DNA of 64,000 nt, taken from Pseudomonas marginalis. Its GTDB lineage: Bacteria > Pseudomonadota > Gammaproteobacteria > Pseudomonadales > Pseudomonadaceae. How positions within the stretch are numbered: position 1 is the stretch's first letter; every line of letters starts with the position of its first letter. Below, piece after piece: positions 52,335-60,161 of the stretch. The position numbers and the translations under genes were made by a program. The stretch is from contig NZ_VTFG01000001.1 of assembly GCF_008692035.1 (NCBI RefSeq), positions 3,225,501-3,289,500 of the forward strand, given 5' to 3'. The notes beneath the pieces were generated by a model. The model was not told where the DNA came from. It saw only the letters and a program-made list of their open reading frames with translations, and did no database searches.

Positions 52335-53372
52335 ATGTCTGCAAATAAGCGGCAGCAGTTTGAGCTTGGCAAAATCCTTCAGAACGCCATTTTCTCAATA
52401 CAACTAGGGATTGAAGACTACGCGATCAGTACAGCACCAGGCGGAGACACGACCAGAGCCATTTCATCATCGCGCAACCTATTCGCCGGTGTGATTTTGC
52501 TGTTCAAATACAAGCTTGCGTCCCTCGCGAAAACTCCGGAGGAGGCCGAGCAGCTCCTTTATGAGCCTAAAGTCATACTCCCTTACTTGACTGAGGAAGG
52601 CGGGATCGAATGGCGTCCCATTTTCGAACAGAAAAATCCTCGCTCAATCGATACCGACGCGATCCACGCTCGACTAGATAGTTTAAATGTAGAGCATGAT
52701 TGGGAGGTGGTTAAAACGCTGAGGGACTGCCGCAATAACCTCGAGCATCTCCATCCTACGCACCAAACAAGTGAAATACAAAAATTCCTAGCAGCTCTTT
52801 TCCCACTTCTTCAGAACTTCATAAGTAGCGAATTATTCGACAGCCCAGGCGCACTTTTAGGAAAAGCCTGGGAAACTATGCTCCAAACACACGACTTCTT
52901 CGAAAAAAACAGACTGAGGGCACGAGCTGAATGGAAAAAAATAGGTTTGCCTGCCAACGCCCTGAAACTTCTTAAAGGCTGCCAGTGCGGGAGTTGTGGG
53001 TCTCCTCTTCTGCAGCCTTTTGAAGAAGATGCTGCAGCGAGTCTTCCTGTTGATACGCCTGAATTCAGGTATGAGTGCTTAGTCTGTCATCACCGGGCCG
53101 GTATGCTCGCCGTGTTGGAAGCGGAATTCCTGCTCAAATATGAATCTGCCTTTGATACAGAGCAGGTTGTAGAGGAGTGTCCTGTATGTTTCGTTCACAT
53201 GTTCCACACCCATCATGATATTTGCCATTGGTGTGAAACCAAAACTGAATATAAGCGGTGTGAGCACTGCCATACTATTCTTGAGTCTCATGAGGCCGAG
53301 CACGGAACATCGTGTGAGCGATGCGACCAATATCAATGGATGTTTGACCAGCATGATTCTACCGCCCGCTAA
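52335..53372 (+). CDS. HEPN-like plus multi-zinc-ribbon protein
   Basis: A 345-residue protein (start MSANKRQQFELGKILQNAIF; an in-frame ATG lies 24 bases upstream). Residues 1-200 are helical with LRDCRNNLEHLHP, giving Arg133-x4-His138, the RX4H signature of HEPN ribonucleases. Residues 220-345 hold several Cys pairs: CQCGSCG, CLVCHH, CPVC, CHWC, CEHCH and CERCD, forming about three zinc ribbons. It may be a single-gene RNase effector with nucleic-acid-sensing ribbons. Function is inferred from domain pattern. Confidence 0.65.
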   Translation: MSANKRQQFELGKILQNAIFSIQLGIEDYAISTAPGGDTTRAISSSRNLFAGVILLFKYKLASLAKTPEEAEQLLYEPKVILPYLTEEGGIEWRPIFEQKNPRSIDTDAIHARLDSLNVEHDWEVVKTLRDCRNNLEHLHPTHQTSEIQKFLAALFPLLQNFISSELFDSPGALLGKAWETMLQTHDFFEKNRLRARAEWKKIGLPANALKLLKGCQCGSCGSPLLQPFEEDAAASLPVDTPEFRYECLVCHHRAGMLAVLEAEFLLKYESAFDTEQVVEECPVCFVHMFHTHHDICHWCETKTEYKRCEHCHTILESHEAEHGTSCERCDQYQWMFDQHDSTAR

Positions 53373-53407
53373 TAATTAAGTTTCTTATTTTACCCATGGA
53401 GAAATCT

Positions 53408-53914
53408 ATGTCTTTTGAGTTATCGAAGATTGACTGGAATGCCATAAGCGCTATATCTACATTTCTGGCAGTTCTAGTCGCCCTGTTCTATCAACCATTT
53501 TTAAACAGGCGCAAGGTTGTCCTCGACACCAAACTAAGAACAGAAAATGGAAATATACATTTAATCTATCTCTGCATAACTAACAAAGGCGAAAAGCCAA
53601 TATGGATAGTTTCGGGCGGACTGCTTTTTGAAGACGGTGAAAAAAAGGTTGTTAAGTTTATGGATGGCGATACATTTCCAAAGAAACTGGAGCCATCTGA
53701 ATTCATTATCTGTCCAACTCCTATCATGGAGTACAATTACAAAATAAAAGACTTATTTACAAAAGATTCGCTTGGAAAATTTTGGTACTTGAAGAGGAAG
53801 CAGAGAAAGGAACTAGATAAAAATATCCGAATCTGCAAAGATCATAACCCTCCTCTGGTTCGCAGCAAACCCGCCGAATACGTAGAAAGGCCGAAACCAA
53901 AAAGCAAATCTTGA
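53408..53914 (+). CDS. Hypothetical membrane-anchored protein
   Basis: About 168 residues from the ATG at 53408, which GGAG precedes; an ATG at 53396 adds four residues. One N-terminal helix (WNAISAISTFLAVLVALFYQ) is followed by a beta-rich domain (KLRTENGNIHLIYLCITNKG, EKPIWIVSGGLLFEDGEKKV) and a Lys/Arg/Pro-rich tail. It lies 35 bases after the HEPN/zinc-ribbon gene on the same strand and could be its partner. No family is recognised. Confidence 0.6.
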   Translation: MSFELSKIDWNAISAISTFLAVLVALFYQPFLNRRKVVLDTKLRTENGNIHLIYLCITNKGEKPIWIVSGGLLFEDGEKKVVKFMDGDTFPKKLEPSEFIICPTPIMEYNYKIKDLFTKDSLGKFWYLKRKQRKELDKNIRICKDHNPPLVRSKPAEYVERPKPKSKS

Positions 53915-54023
53915 TTTTGACTTTCTCTTGCCCTGCTGATGAAGAAAAAGCACCATAAAATCTGCACCTAAGTGCCGCTAGCGGGACTATAGATCGAGTG
54001 ACGCGGCACAAGCTTTGAAGAAG

Positions 54024-54506
54024 TCACTCCTGTGAAGGAGCCGTTGTTTTCAGATATCTACGTACAGTGGCTTCAGAGAGTTCTAACGCGTCCGCAATCT
54101 CGACAACAGGCACTCCTTCTTTCCTCAGTCGTTGAGCCTCTATAGTCTTATGTGCCGCCCCAGATCTGGAGGGTCTACCAGGAAACAACTTCCCAGTCCG
54201 TGCTAACGACTCAATCTCGATATCAATGCCGTCCTTTCTGATCCTGTTCAATTGCCTCGAAACACGTCTTAGACCCTCTCCAAACGGCTCGCTCGCCTGC
54301 AAGGAGGTCGCCATGAGAATCAACGCAGCGGCATCAAGCTCCAAGATGGATGCCAGTCTTACCAGCATATCAATGGTGATGCTTACTTCTCCCCGCTCAA
54401 TCCGACTGAGATGGGATCGGTCAATGCTGTTCAAGTCCTCCTGAGACAGACCTTGTCCTCTGCGCACTGCTCGTACCACCACAGCTAGCGCTTCTGCTGC
54501 CTCCAT
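54024..54506 (-). CDS. XRE-type regulator with a C-terminal resolvase-like HTH
   Basis: About 160 residues from the ATG at 54506 (MEAAEALAVVVRAVRRGQGL). Residues 5-60 are an XRE HTH (GLSQEDLNSIDRSHLSRIER, GEVSITIDMLVRLASILEL). The C-terminus reads SRSGAAHKTIEAQRLRKEGV, PVVEIADALELSEATVRRYL. That is a Hin/resolvase-like HTH with the GRP-like PGRPSRSG arm before it. Two DNA-binding modules in one small protein are unusual. It likely regulates neighbouring island genes. Confidence 0.8.
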   Translation of the reverse strand: MEAAEALAVVVRAVRRGQGLSQEDLNSIDRSHLSRIERGEVSITIDMLVRLASILELDAAALILMATSLQASEPFGEGLRRVSRQLNRIRKDGIDIEIESLARTGKLFPGRPSRSGAAHKTIEAQRLRKEGVPVVEIADALELSEATVRRYLKTTAPSQE

Positions 54507-54735
54507 CGATTTCCCTCCAGCAAATCGAGGATAAGGCCACATTGCGCTCCGTCATAACACGCCTTATCATCCTCATTATGACTGGTTTGAATTCTCGGCA
54601 TGATTTCGATGCCGGCGCGTCCTCAGGCAGAGCTGCGCAAAGGGTGCACTGGATCGGGAAATTCAGGCCAAGACGAGCGACAAGTCCAGAGATTGAATTG
54701 TCAATTTCCTGGTTATTAATGAAAAAGGAAGCCGT

Positions 54736-55128
54736 ATGGCTAGCATCGAAGAACCCGATTTCATGAAAGGGCCACGTACACCACTGGAAGGCCTGTCGAG
54801 CAGCTCTGATGCACGAGCGCTGGCGAACCAACGTTTTCCCAAAAAGCCTTACTGCTTGGTTCGAGACTGGACAATATTTCGCATTGAAGTCACCCGCGAC
54901 GAACTCTTCAAATGCCATGCAGCGGGCCAGCTCCCGATGATCCTGTTTGCTCACAATGTGGCAGAGGACAGCCAAGGTCGTTTCGAACGCGGCGATTGGG
55001 TTCGTTCAAGCATGTGCACCGGTCTCCACGACGGTGTTGCGTTCGAGACCAGAAACTCTGTTTACGTATTGATTGGCCCTGGTCATGAACAGCTCGCGAG
55101 CCTGAAAGACGTATTCTCCCTCTTCTAA
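54736..55128 (+). CDS. DUF6957-like protein
   Basis: A 130-residue protein with a good ribosome site (AAAGGAAGCCGT). The core KPYCLVRDWTIFRIEVTRDE, LPMILFAHNVAEDSQGRFER, GDWVRSSMCT and NSVYVLIGPGHEQLASL recall the Pseudomonas DUF6957 family. No catalytic site is evident. It lies 42 bases upstream of a partner of unknown function. The family is often found in Pseudomonas islands, so accessory status is likely. Confidence 0.65.
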   Translation: MASIEEPDFMKGPRTPLEGLSSSSDARALANQRFPKKPYCLVRDWTIFRIEVTRDELFKCHAAGQLPMILFAHNVAEDSQGRFERGDWVRSSMCTGLHDGVAFETRNSVYVLIGPGHEQLASLKDVFSLF

Positions 55129-55170
55129 CCTGCGCTCTATATCGGAGCCCCTTCAGGCCAAGGACATAAG

Positions 55171-55617
55171 ATGTTTAGAACACACGACGCCGACATGCTG
55201 GGCCTACCGGGCATGTTCGGTGAGGGTCAGTACCAATGGCATCAGGTATCCAAAGTGCTTCGTAATCACTGGTATCACGTAACTGTCCAGGCCATGTACG
55301 AGGACAGAATTTCAGAGGCGATTCTGATGATCGACAGCGAACCACGGCTTCAGCAACTGCTGATTGCCCAGGACGCGGAAACGATCATCACAGAGGTGCA
55401 AGTAGTCACACCTGCCCACATGAATGGCACGGGAGTTTGGCGCATGGAGAAACTGACCAAAGTGACGCTTGGTGAAGACCAAAACGAGTGTGTTGTGTGT
55501 CTGCTGGAGGTGGAGACCGGCTCCAAATACCACAGCTCTCACCAACCTGGCTTCAACACTGATGTGCTGAGCAACCTTCGTCCGATCTATCACGCGAACA
55601 TGATTCGTACAGCCTGA
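55171..55617 (+). CDS. Hypothetical partner of the DUF6957-like protein
   Basis: A 148-residue soluble protein (start MFRTHDADMLGLPGMFGEGQ, after CATAAG). It has beta-rich segments WYHVTVQAMYEDRISEAILM, ETIITEVQVVTPAHMNGTGV and ENECVVCLLEVETGSKYHSS. It is in the same direction as the DUF6957-like gene with a 42-base gap. No family is recognised. Two-gene organisation suggests they work together. Confidence 0.6.
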   Translation: MFRTHDADMLGLPGMFGEGQYQWHQVSKVLRNHWYHVTVQAMYEDRISEAILMIDSEPRLQQLLIAQDAETIITEVQVVTPAHMNGTGVWRMEKLTKVTLGEDQNECVVCLLEVETGSKYHSSHQPGFNTDVLSNLRPIYHANMIRTA

Positions 55618-55735
55618 GATTTTCCAAGAATCCTGCACGATACCAGCACAGATGGTTCGGTGAAGATTTCCTGGTAACGCCATACGGGCTGCGAAAGGAG
55701 TGCAATTTTGCTGAATACTTTGGATGTAGATTTTC

Positions 55736-56092
55736 ATGGAAAACGAACATACAGATTTCGATCTCGCACGAATCCTAAAAGCACAAGCGCAAGGCTTCGA
55801 CAAACCTATAACAGCCTATCTCTGCGGAGTATCCATAAAGGCTCGTGCTGGATTAGGCGTCGTATTTGGTCACAACCGTAAAGACCAATATGGACGGTTC
55901 GGCGACGGACATCTGATGCGGACTTCTGACATCATTGAGGCGGAGCGCGAGGGCCGTTTTTGGGTACTGACCACAGTGAACTCGCGGTACGTAATCGCGA
56001 CCTTCCAGCGCGACAATGGACGTGCGAGCCTGCGTGAATTTCTGCGCCTTTCACAGGGACAGCACCATTTCACGCCACGGATTCTACAGTAA
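55736..56092 (+). CDS. Hypothetical small protein
   Basis: A 118-residue protein (MENEHTDFDLARILKAQAQG) with a beta-rich core (YLCGVSIKARAGLGVVFGHN, DGHLMRTSDIIEAEREGRFW, VLTTVNSRYVIATFQR). The sequence is Arg-rich and may bind nucleic acid. It is 118 bases after the previous gene, same strand. No family is recognised. Confidence 0.6.
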   Translation: MENEHTDFDLARILKAQAQGFDKPITAYLCGVSIKARAGLGVVFGHNRKDQYGRFGDGHLMRTSDIIEAEREGRFWVLTTVNSRYVIATFQRDNGRASLREFLRLSQGQHHFTPRILQ

Positions 56093-56267
56093 CCGTCTGT
56101 TCGTTTTTGCAGTGAGCGAAGTCTCCTGAAAACCTCGAGGTATCGTTATGATCGTGAAAGCGGGGGAAGTCGCCTGAATAGAATCAGGTGTTTTTGAGCA
56201 GTACGACCGCGCAGGGCCGTTTGTCGCGACGCACGACTTCGACTTGGATTTATTCGTTGAAAGGATC

Positions 56268-56393
56268 ATGCCGCCGACGGCGCAACGATGGGAGGTATCT
56301 GATTTGATGAGGGACATCCCAAGACAGCTTCTGGAGCAAGGCTTCATTACCAAAATGCCTTGTAGGAAGATTTACCTGGGGGGCTTGGAATGA
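56268..56393 (+). CDS. Possible small protein with open upstream frame
   Basis: An ATG at 56268 gives 41 residues (MPPTAQRWEVSDLMRDIPRQ onward, ending IYLGGLE). The frame stays open upstream to about 56175 and reads like protein (DRAGPFVATHDFDLDLFVER), but has no ATG there. It ends with a TGA that overlaps the next ATG (ATGA). It looks like a gene with an unusual start, or a 5'-clipped remnant of a coupled pair. Confidence 0.4.
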   Translation: MPPTAQRWEVSDLMRDIPRQLLEQGFITKMPCRKIYLGGLE

Positions 56394-56617
56394 GTTCGAA
56401 ATTAGAGAAGAGCAAGACGATATCTGATGTTGATCGCCATTACCTAGGCGTTCAAGAGTTGTACCAACGTTTGAATTTTCTCAGAATCATCAGGACAGGG
56501 TTAAACAGGCAACCAATTTTTCGGCAGCAGCTCGTTAATGTCACTGGTGCGCTGTCTAGGCAGGCTCGTGAAAACCTCCTTCAGGTATCCTGCCTCCAGA
56601 AAGACGCTGATCGTTAA
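56390..56617 (+). CDS. Hypothetical 75-residue helical protein
   Basis: Start overlaps the stop of the upstream small frame (ATGA). The protein is helical and basic (LEKSKTISDVDRHYLGVQEL, YQRLNFLRIIRTGLNRQPIF). No family is recognised. Coupling with the preceding frame is the best evidence that it is a real gene. The 139 bases after it hold nothing clear. Confidence 0.5.
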   Translation: MSSKLEKSKTISDVDRHYLGVQELYQRLNFLRIIRTGLNRQPIFRQQLVNVTGALSRQARENLLQVSCLQKDADR

Positions 56618-56756
56618 GCAAGTGGTGTTGGGCGGACGCTTACGGAGTTTCGCCCCATTCGGGGCGGCAAAGACCTAGTGCAACTTCTGTCGAATGCGAA
56701 AATCTCAGCTTTCCAGTTCTTACCGCAGCCGAGCTGAGAAGACGCAATTGAAGTGT

Positions 56757-57107
56757 TCAGAGGCTGAACTTATGACCGCAATCTTTGTTAAGGCATTTGT
56801 AATTGTCGAGGACATTTTCATCGATTGCCTCACCAGCCTTGGCACCTACTGCGGCTCCTGCAGCTCCGCCAAACAGGGCACCTAATATGCCTCCAGCAAT
56901 AGCCCCAATGGCAGCTCCAGCCGAAATTCCCACTGGGCCGGCAAACGCGCCTACGACAGCGCCCGCTTCCCCGCCAGCCGCTGCTCCAGCTGCACCGCCT
57001 GCGTAGCCTGCAACCCCACCAGCGACAGCACCGGTAGCGCCACCTACGCGTTTCCCGTAATTAAGTTTGTCGACATTCGTCTCGTGACACTTCGGACACG
57101 TCATCAT
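56757..57107 (-). CDS. Split zinc ribbon around a glycine-zipper segment
   Basis: A 116-residue protein. The N-terminus has CPKCHE and the C-terminus YKCLNKDCGHKFSL, so two Cys pairs at opposite ends could make one zinc ribbon. The middle 70 residues are almost only Gly, Ala, Val and Ile with GxxxG repeats (GGATGAVAGGVAGYAGGAAG), a glycine zipper likely to insert into a membrane. This could be a zinc-sensing membrane-active protein. No family is assigned with confidence. Confidence 0.65.
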   Translation of the reverse strand: MMTCPKCHETNVDKLNYGKRVGGATGAVAGGVAGYAGGAAGAAAGGEAGAVVGAFAGPVGISAGAAIGAIAGGILGALFGGAAGAAVGAKAGEAIDENVLDNYKCLNKDCGHKFSL

Positions 57108-57346
57108 TCTGATATTCCTAGTGAGCTGTAAAAGGTGGACATCTGACCACTGCGGGCAGATAGCGCAGGCGTCAGATCGAGAAGCCAGAGATGTTATCGG
57201 CAGCCGGAATCGAGGCTTGAGGGCTGTACACCCACAGTTTCCGGGGCGCTACGCGGTGTACTACTGCAGGCGGCAGCGAGCATGAGTTTGATGCAGCCGG
57301 CGCCTATGAAGCAGGCATTATCCGTATGCCTACCTATGCTCGCTGA

Positions 57347-58330
57347 TCACGCATTAGCTCTTATGGGAAAAATCAAAATTTGGCCTGAGTCGTTGGCTGC
57401 AAACTGGGCGAGTGTCCCAGGTTGACTGCGCTCCAAAGCTATTAAGTTGGACTCATAGGACAGCGCCGGGAGGATAGCTTTGCCCTGCTCCAAGAAATCC
57501 AAGATCTTCGGAAAATGGTCAGCCGGCATTTGTATCGCCATTTGCTTGTCTTTTAACAGGGATTCAACACGAGCCGCGTTGAGGGCGGGCAATTCAGTTA
57601 ACAGGTCTTGTAAGGATTCCTCGGCGTATTTTGGTGCACCGACCCGCATCTGCACATGAGAGCGAAGCAGTCCAATATGGACAAGGCGCTCCTGAAAAAG
57701 GACGATAGTAGGAAGATGCTCAATGCTGCTGCCCGCTATGCTCGCATGCTTCTGAAGGATCAGCCTGCTGAGTTCGTACTCCTTCGTGATAGCTGGCAGA
57801 AGCGATTTCAGTTGATGGGTGTCTCCTTCCTCGCTGAATTGCTTGGCAGACAAAACGAGCGACCGAAACTGGGCTTCATCCAAAAATAGGGCACGATCTC
57901 GCGCCTCGCTAACGATTTCCAGAATCTGATTGATGTTGATGGACTGAGCTTGAACCTGTGCGCTCAGCTTGTTGAGTTTGCTGCACACTATCGCAAAGCC
58001 TGCGACAGAAACCGCCAGGTTTAGACCAGACAGCGCAAGGTTAGCTACCTGCAATCCTTGCAGCACATTCATGCTTTGCTGTAGGCCGCCCATCGCCGTC
58101 TGTGCAGACCCGAAGCCTTGATTGAGCAATCCTTGAAGGTATTCGATGCTTTGTTGAGCCGCTTGCTGATCACCTGGAAATTTCAGATGACCGACAATTC
58201 GGCCACCGTCAGGACTCCCAGCAACATGACGAATAACTCCGCCCCATATTTGATATATGCCGCTGCGAATGCCTTCTAGTATTTCCGGTGAGTCGGTCAA
58301 AACACGCCATACATCCGTGTTCATAGGCAT
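57347..58330 (-). CDS. Hypothetical protein with a membrane-active central segment
   Basis: A 327-residue protein that starts 10 bases inside the end of the YaaW-like gene; a second ATG six bases on would give ATGA coupling. Residues 60-135 contain helices and a hydrophobic stretch (NLALSGLNLAVSVAGFAIVC). The C-terminal half is helical (LIALERSQPGTLAQFAANDS near the end). No family is recognised. With its YaaW-like partner it forms a clear two-gene unit. Confidence 0.6.
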   Translation of the reverse strand: MPMNTDVWRVLTDSPEILEGIRSGIYQIWGGVIRHVAGSPDGGRIVGHLKFPGDQQAAQQSIEYLQGLLNQGFGSAQTAMGGLQQSMNVLQGLQVANLALSGLNLAVSVAGFAIVCSKLNKLSAQVQAQSININQILEIVSEARDRALFLDEAQFRSLVLSAKQFSEEGDTHQLKSLLPAITKEYELSRLILQKHASIAGSSIEHLPTIVLFQERLVHIGLLRSHVQMRVGAPKYAEESLQDLLTELPALNAARVESLLKDKQMAIQMPADHFPKILDFLEQGKAILPALSYESNLIALERSQPGTLAQFAANDSGQILIFPIRANA

Positions 58331-58998
58331 GCTTCTAGGCTCCTTCGATAGTAATTATATTCAGCGTCGACTTGACGCTGGCGCATGTTTGCGATCAGAA
58401 GCACGGCGGGGACAGTTATGCGAAGCTGGCTGGTAAGTCCTGCAATTTCATTATTCAAATAGCCGGGCAGAAGCACAATCTTAAGGATTGGTACGAAAAC
58501 ATTATCGAAGGAGTGCTCGCCCAGAAAACGCTCCAATGGGCTTCGATCCGAGTAAACGATCCCCCGCACGATGAGATCTAGCAAGTTCGCTCTATCTTCG
58601 TTCGCGAAGTTTTTGCTTGAGCTTTTGGCAAATTTTTTAAAAGCGTGCTCGATTATTTTCTCTTCAATGTCGTAGATATCTTCATGTTTGAGAATCTTTG
58701 CGCCGAGATGTATCCCCACATCCTTCGCCACTTCTCGGTATTCAGCGCCAGTACGCCGAAACGCGTTAGCGAGCGCGTTACCACCATAGCAGCAGATTTC
58801 TTGCGCTAGCAAAGCGCCTATAGATTGGAGCTTTCCGAGTTTTTTGTTTTTTAGAATCGTGTCTTTGGATATGGTGCTCAGCGCGAGACGACCGTCCCCC
58901 CTGTCCGTGATGATGTCTGCAAGAATGTCCAGTTCTGACGATGCCGCCCGTGCGACCACGTCCGCTAACGTCCTAGTGCGCATTACAACCGATTCCAT
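58321..58998 (-). CDS. YaaW-like (UPF0174/DUF3944) protein
   Basis: About 225 residues from the ATG at 58998 (MESVVMRTRTLADVVARAAS), which follows GGGAGATGTG; an upstream ATG at 59049 is less likely. It shares the E. coli YaaW pattern: LAQEICCYGGNALANAFRRT, REVAKDVGIHLGAKI, DIEEKIIEHAFKKFAK and the C-terminal LRITVPAVLLIANMRQR. The Gly-rich loop of YaaW is shortened. YaaW function is unknown. It is coupled to the downstream hydrophobic protein by a 10-base overlap. Confidence 0.72.
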   Translation of the reverse strand: MESVVMRTRTLADVVARAASSELDILADIITDRGDGRLALSTISKDTILKNKKLGKLQSIGALLAQEICCYGGNALANAFRRTGAEYREVAKDVGIHLGAKILKHEDIYDIEEKIIEHAFKKFAKSSSKNFANEDRANLLDLIVRGIVYSDRSPLERFLGEHSFDNVFVPILKIVLLPGYLNNEIAGLTSQLRITVPAVLLIANMRQRQVDAEYNYYRRSLEACL

Positions 58999-59049
58999 CA
59001 CATCTCCCTGGTAGCTACCGTCCGGTTTGAGCCTTGCTAGGCGGCACAA

Positions 59050-59432
59050 GCTTATGACGAAATCCTCTCACAGCCGAACAACCTAAGCCACTGGCCGAAT
59101 GCCACTGGTCAAGGTGATGTCGGTTGAGATGAGTGAAACCGCCGATGCGCAAGCGCTGCGCGGGTACCAGTAAAAAAGGCTAGGCGCTTGTACTTGGGGT
59201 GAAGGCACAATGCACCTAGCGAGCGTGCCGACCAATCCCGATTGGGGAATGAGAAGGGAGATGATGAGCCAGAGCTGTACGATACGAGTCGACCAGCTTT
59301 GGATGGTGTACTGCAGATAGCTGTTACTGAACAGGCTGCCTATTTCTCTTGGACATTCGGGCACGTGTTCTATCTCACCGAGGCCTTACTAAGCCGCAGT
59401 GTTAGGTTCAGGGGGCGGAAATGTAGCTGATT
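59050..59432. other. Stretch without a supported gene
   Basis: 383 bases between two minus-strand genes. Short frames (minus 59083-59364, plus 59242-59430) lack ribosome sites and family matches. It should contain the promoter of the YaaW-like operon and the end of the type I restriction operon. No T-rich terminator hairpin was found. Confidence 0.35.
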
Positions 59433-60161
59433 TTAATAATCCCAGCGTTCTTCAGCCAACAACGACCTATTCAACTCATCTCGATGCGCCTGCCATTGCG
59501 GCAAATACTGATCCATCAAGCTGCGAAAACGGTCATTATGGTGACGTTCAATTAGGTGCAGCAGTTCGTGGACGAGAATGTATTCCAAGCACTGGATCGG
59601 CTTTTTGGCCAGCTCCAGGTTGAGCCAGACACGGCGGGCACCGATGTTGCAGGTTCCCCACTTGGTTTTCATCTTCTTGATGCCCCAAGCGTTCGCCTCA
59701 ACCCCCAAAATCGGCTGCCATTTATCAAGCAACGTGGGGATTAGCTTTTTCAACTCGGCACGGTAGAAGGCTTGCAGGAGTTCTTCGCGCCGCTCCGTGT
59801 TGGTCTCCGGGCGTACGAACAGATCCAGCGCGGCCTTGCCCCGCAAAACGACACGCATAGGCATGCTGCCTTCGACTACACGCAGACGATAACGCTGGCC
59901 CATAAAGTAATGGCTTTCGCCGCTAACCATACGTCTCTGAGATTGTCGTGGCTGGGCTTCAAACTTCGCGCGCTGGCGTTTGATCCAGCCGAGTTTGCCC
60001 ACTACAGCCAAGCGCACAGCGTCGTCGCTGACGGCCAATGGGGCCGCCACGCGCACTCGGCCCAAGGGAGGATAAACGCCCAGATGCAGGTTTTTGATGT
60101 TCTTACGCACCACCTCGACGCTCAGTCCGCTGACGGTGATGCTGTGGCTGTCAGTAGTCAC
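59433..60161 (-). CDS. M48/YgjP-type metallopeptidase, restriction-locus associated
   Basis: A 242-residue protein of the YgjP/SprT-like DUF45 family. The N-terminal beta region (VEVVRKNIKNLHLGVYPPLG) is followed by a zinc-protease core: KWGTCNIGARRVWLNLELAK, then LEYILVHELLHLIERHHNDR with HELLH and the third His. Such genes regularly sit directly downstream of hsdR in type I restriction operons. It starts 11 bases inside the end of hsdR. A proteolytic role in controlling HsdR is possible but unproven. Confidence 0.88.
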   Translation of the reverse strand: MTTDSHSITVSGLSVEVVRKNIKNLHLGVYPPLGRVRVAAPLAVSDDAVRLAVVGKLGWIKRQRAKFEAQPRQSQRRMVSGESHYFMGQRYRLRVVEGSMPMRVVLRGKAALDLFVRPETNTERREELLQAFYRAELKKLIPTLLDKWQPILGVEANAWGIKKMKTKWGTCNIGARRVWLNLELAKKPIQCLEYILVHELLHLIERHHNDRFRSLMDQYLPQWQAHRDELNRSLLAEERWDY

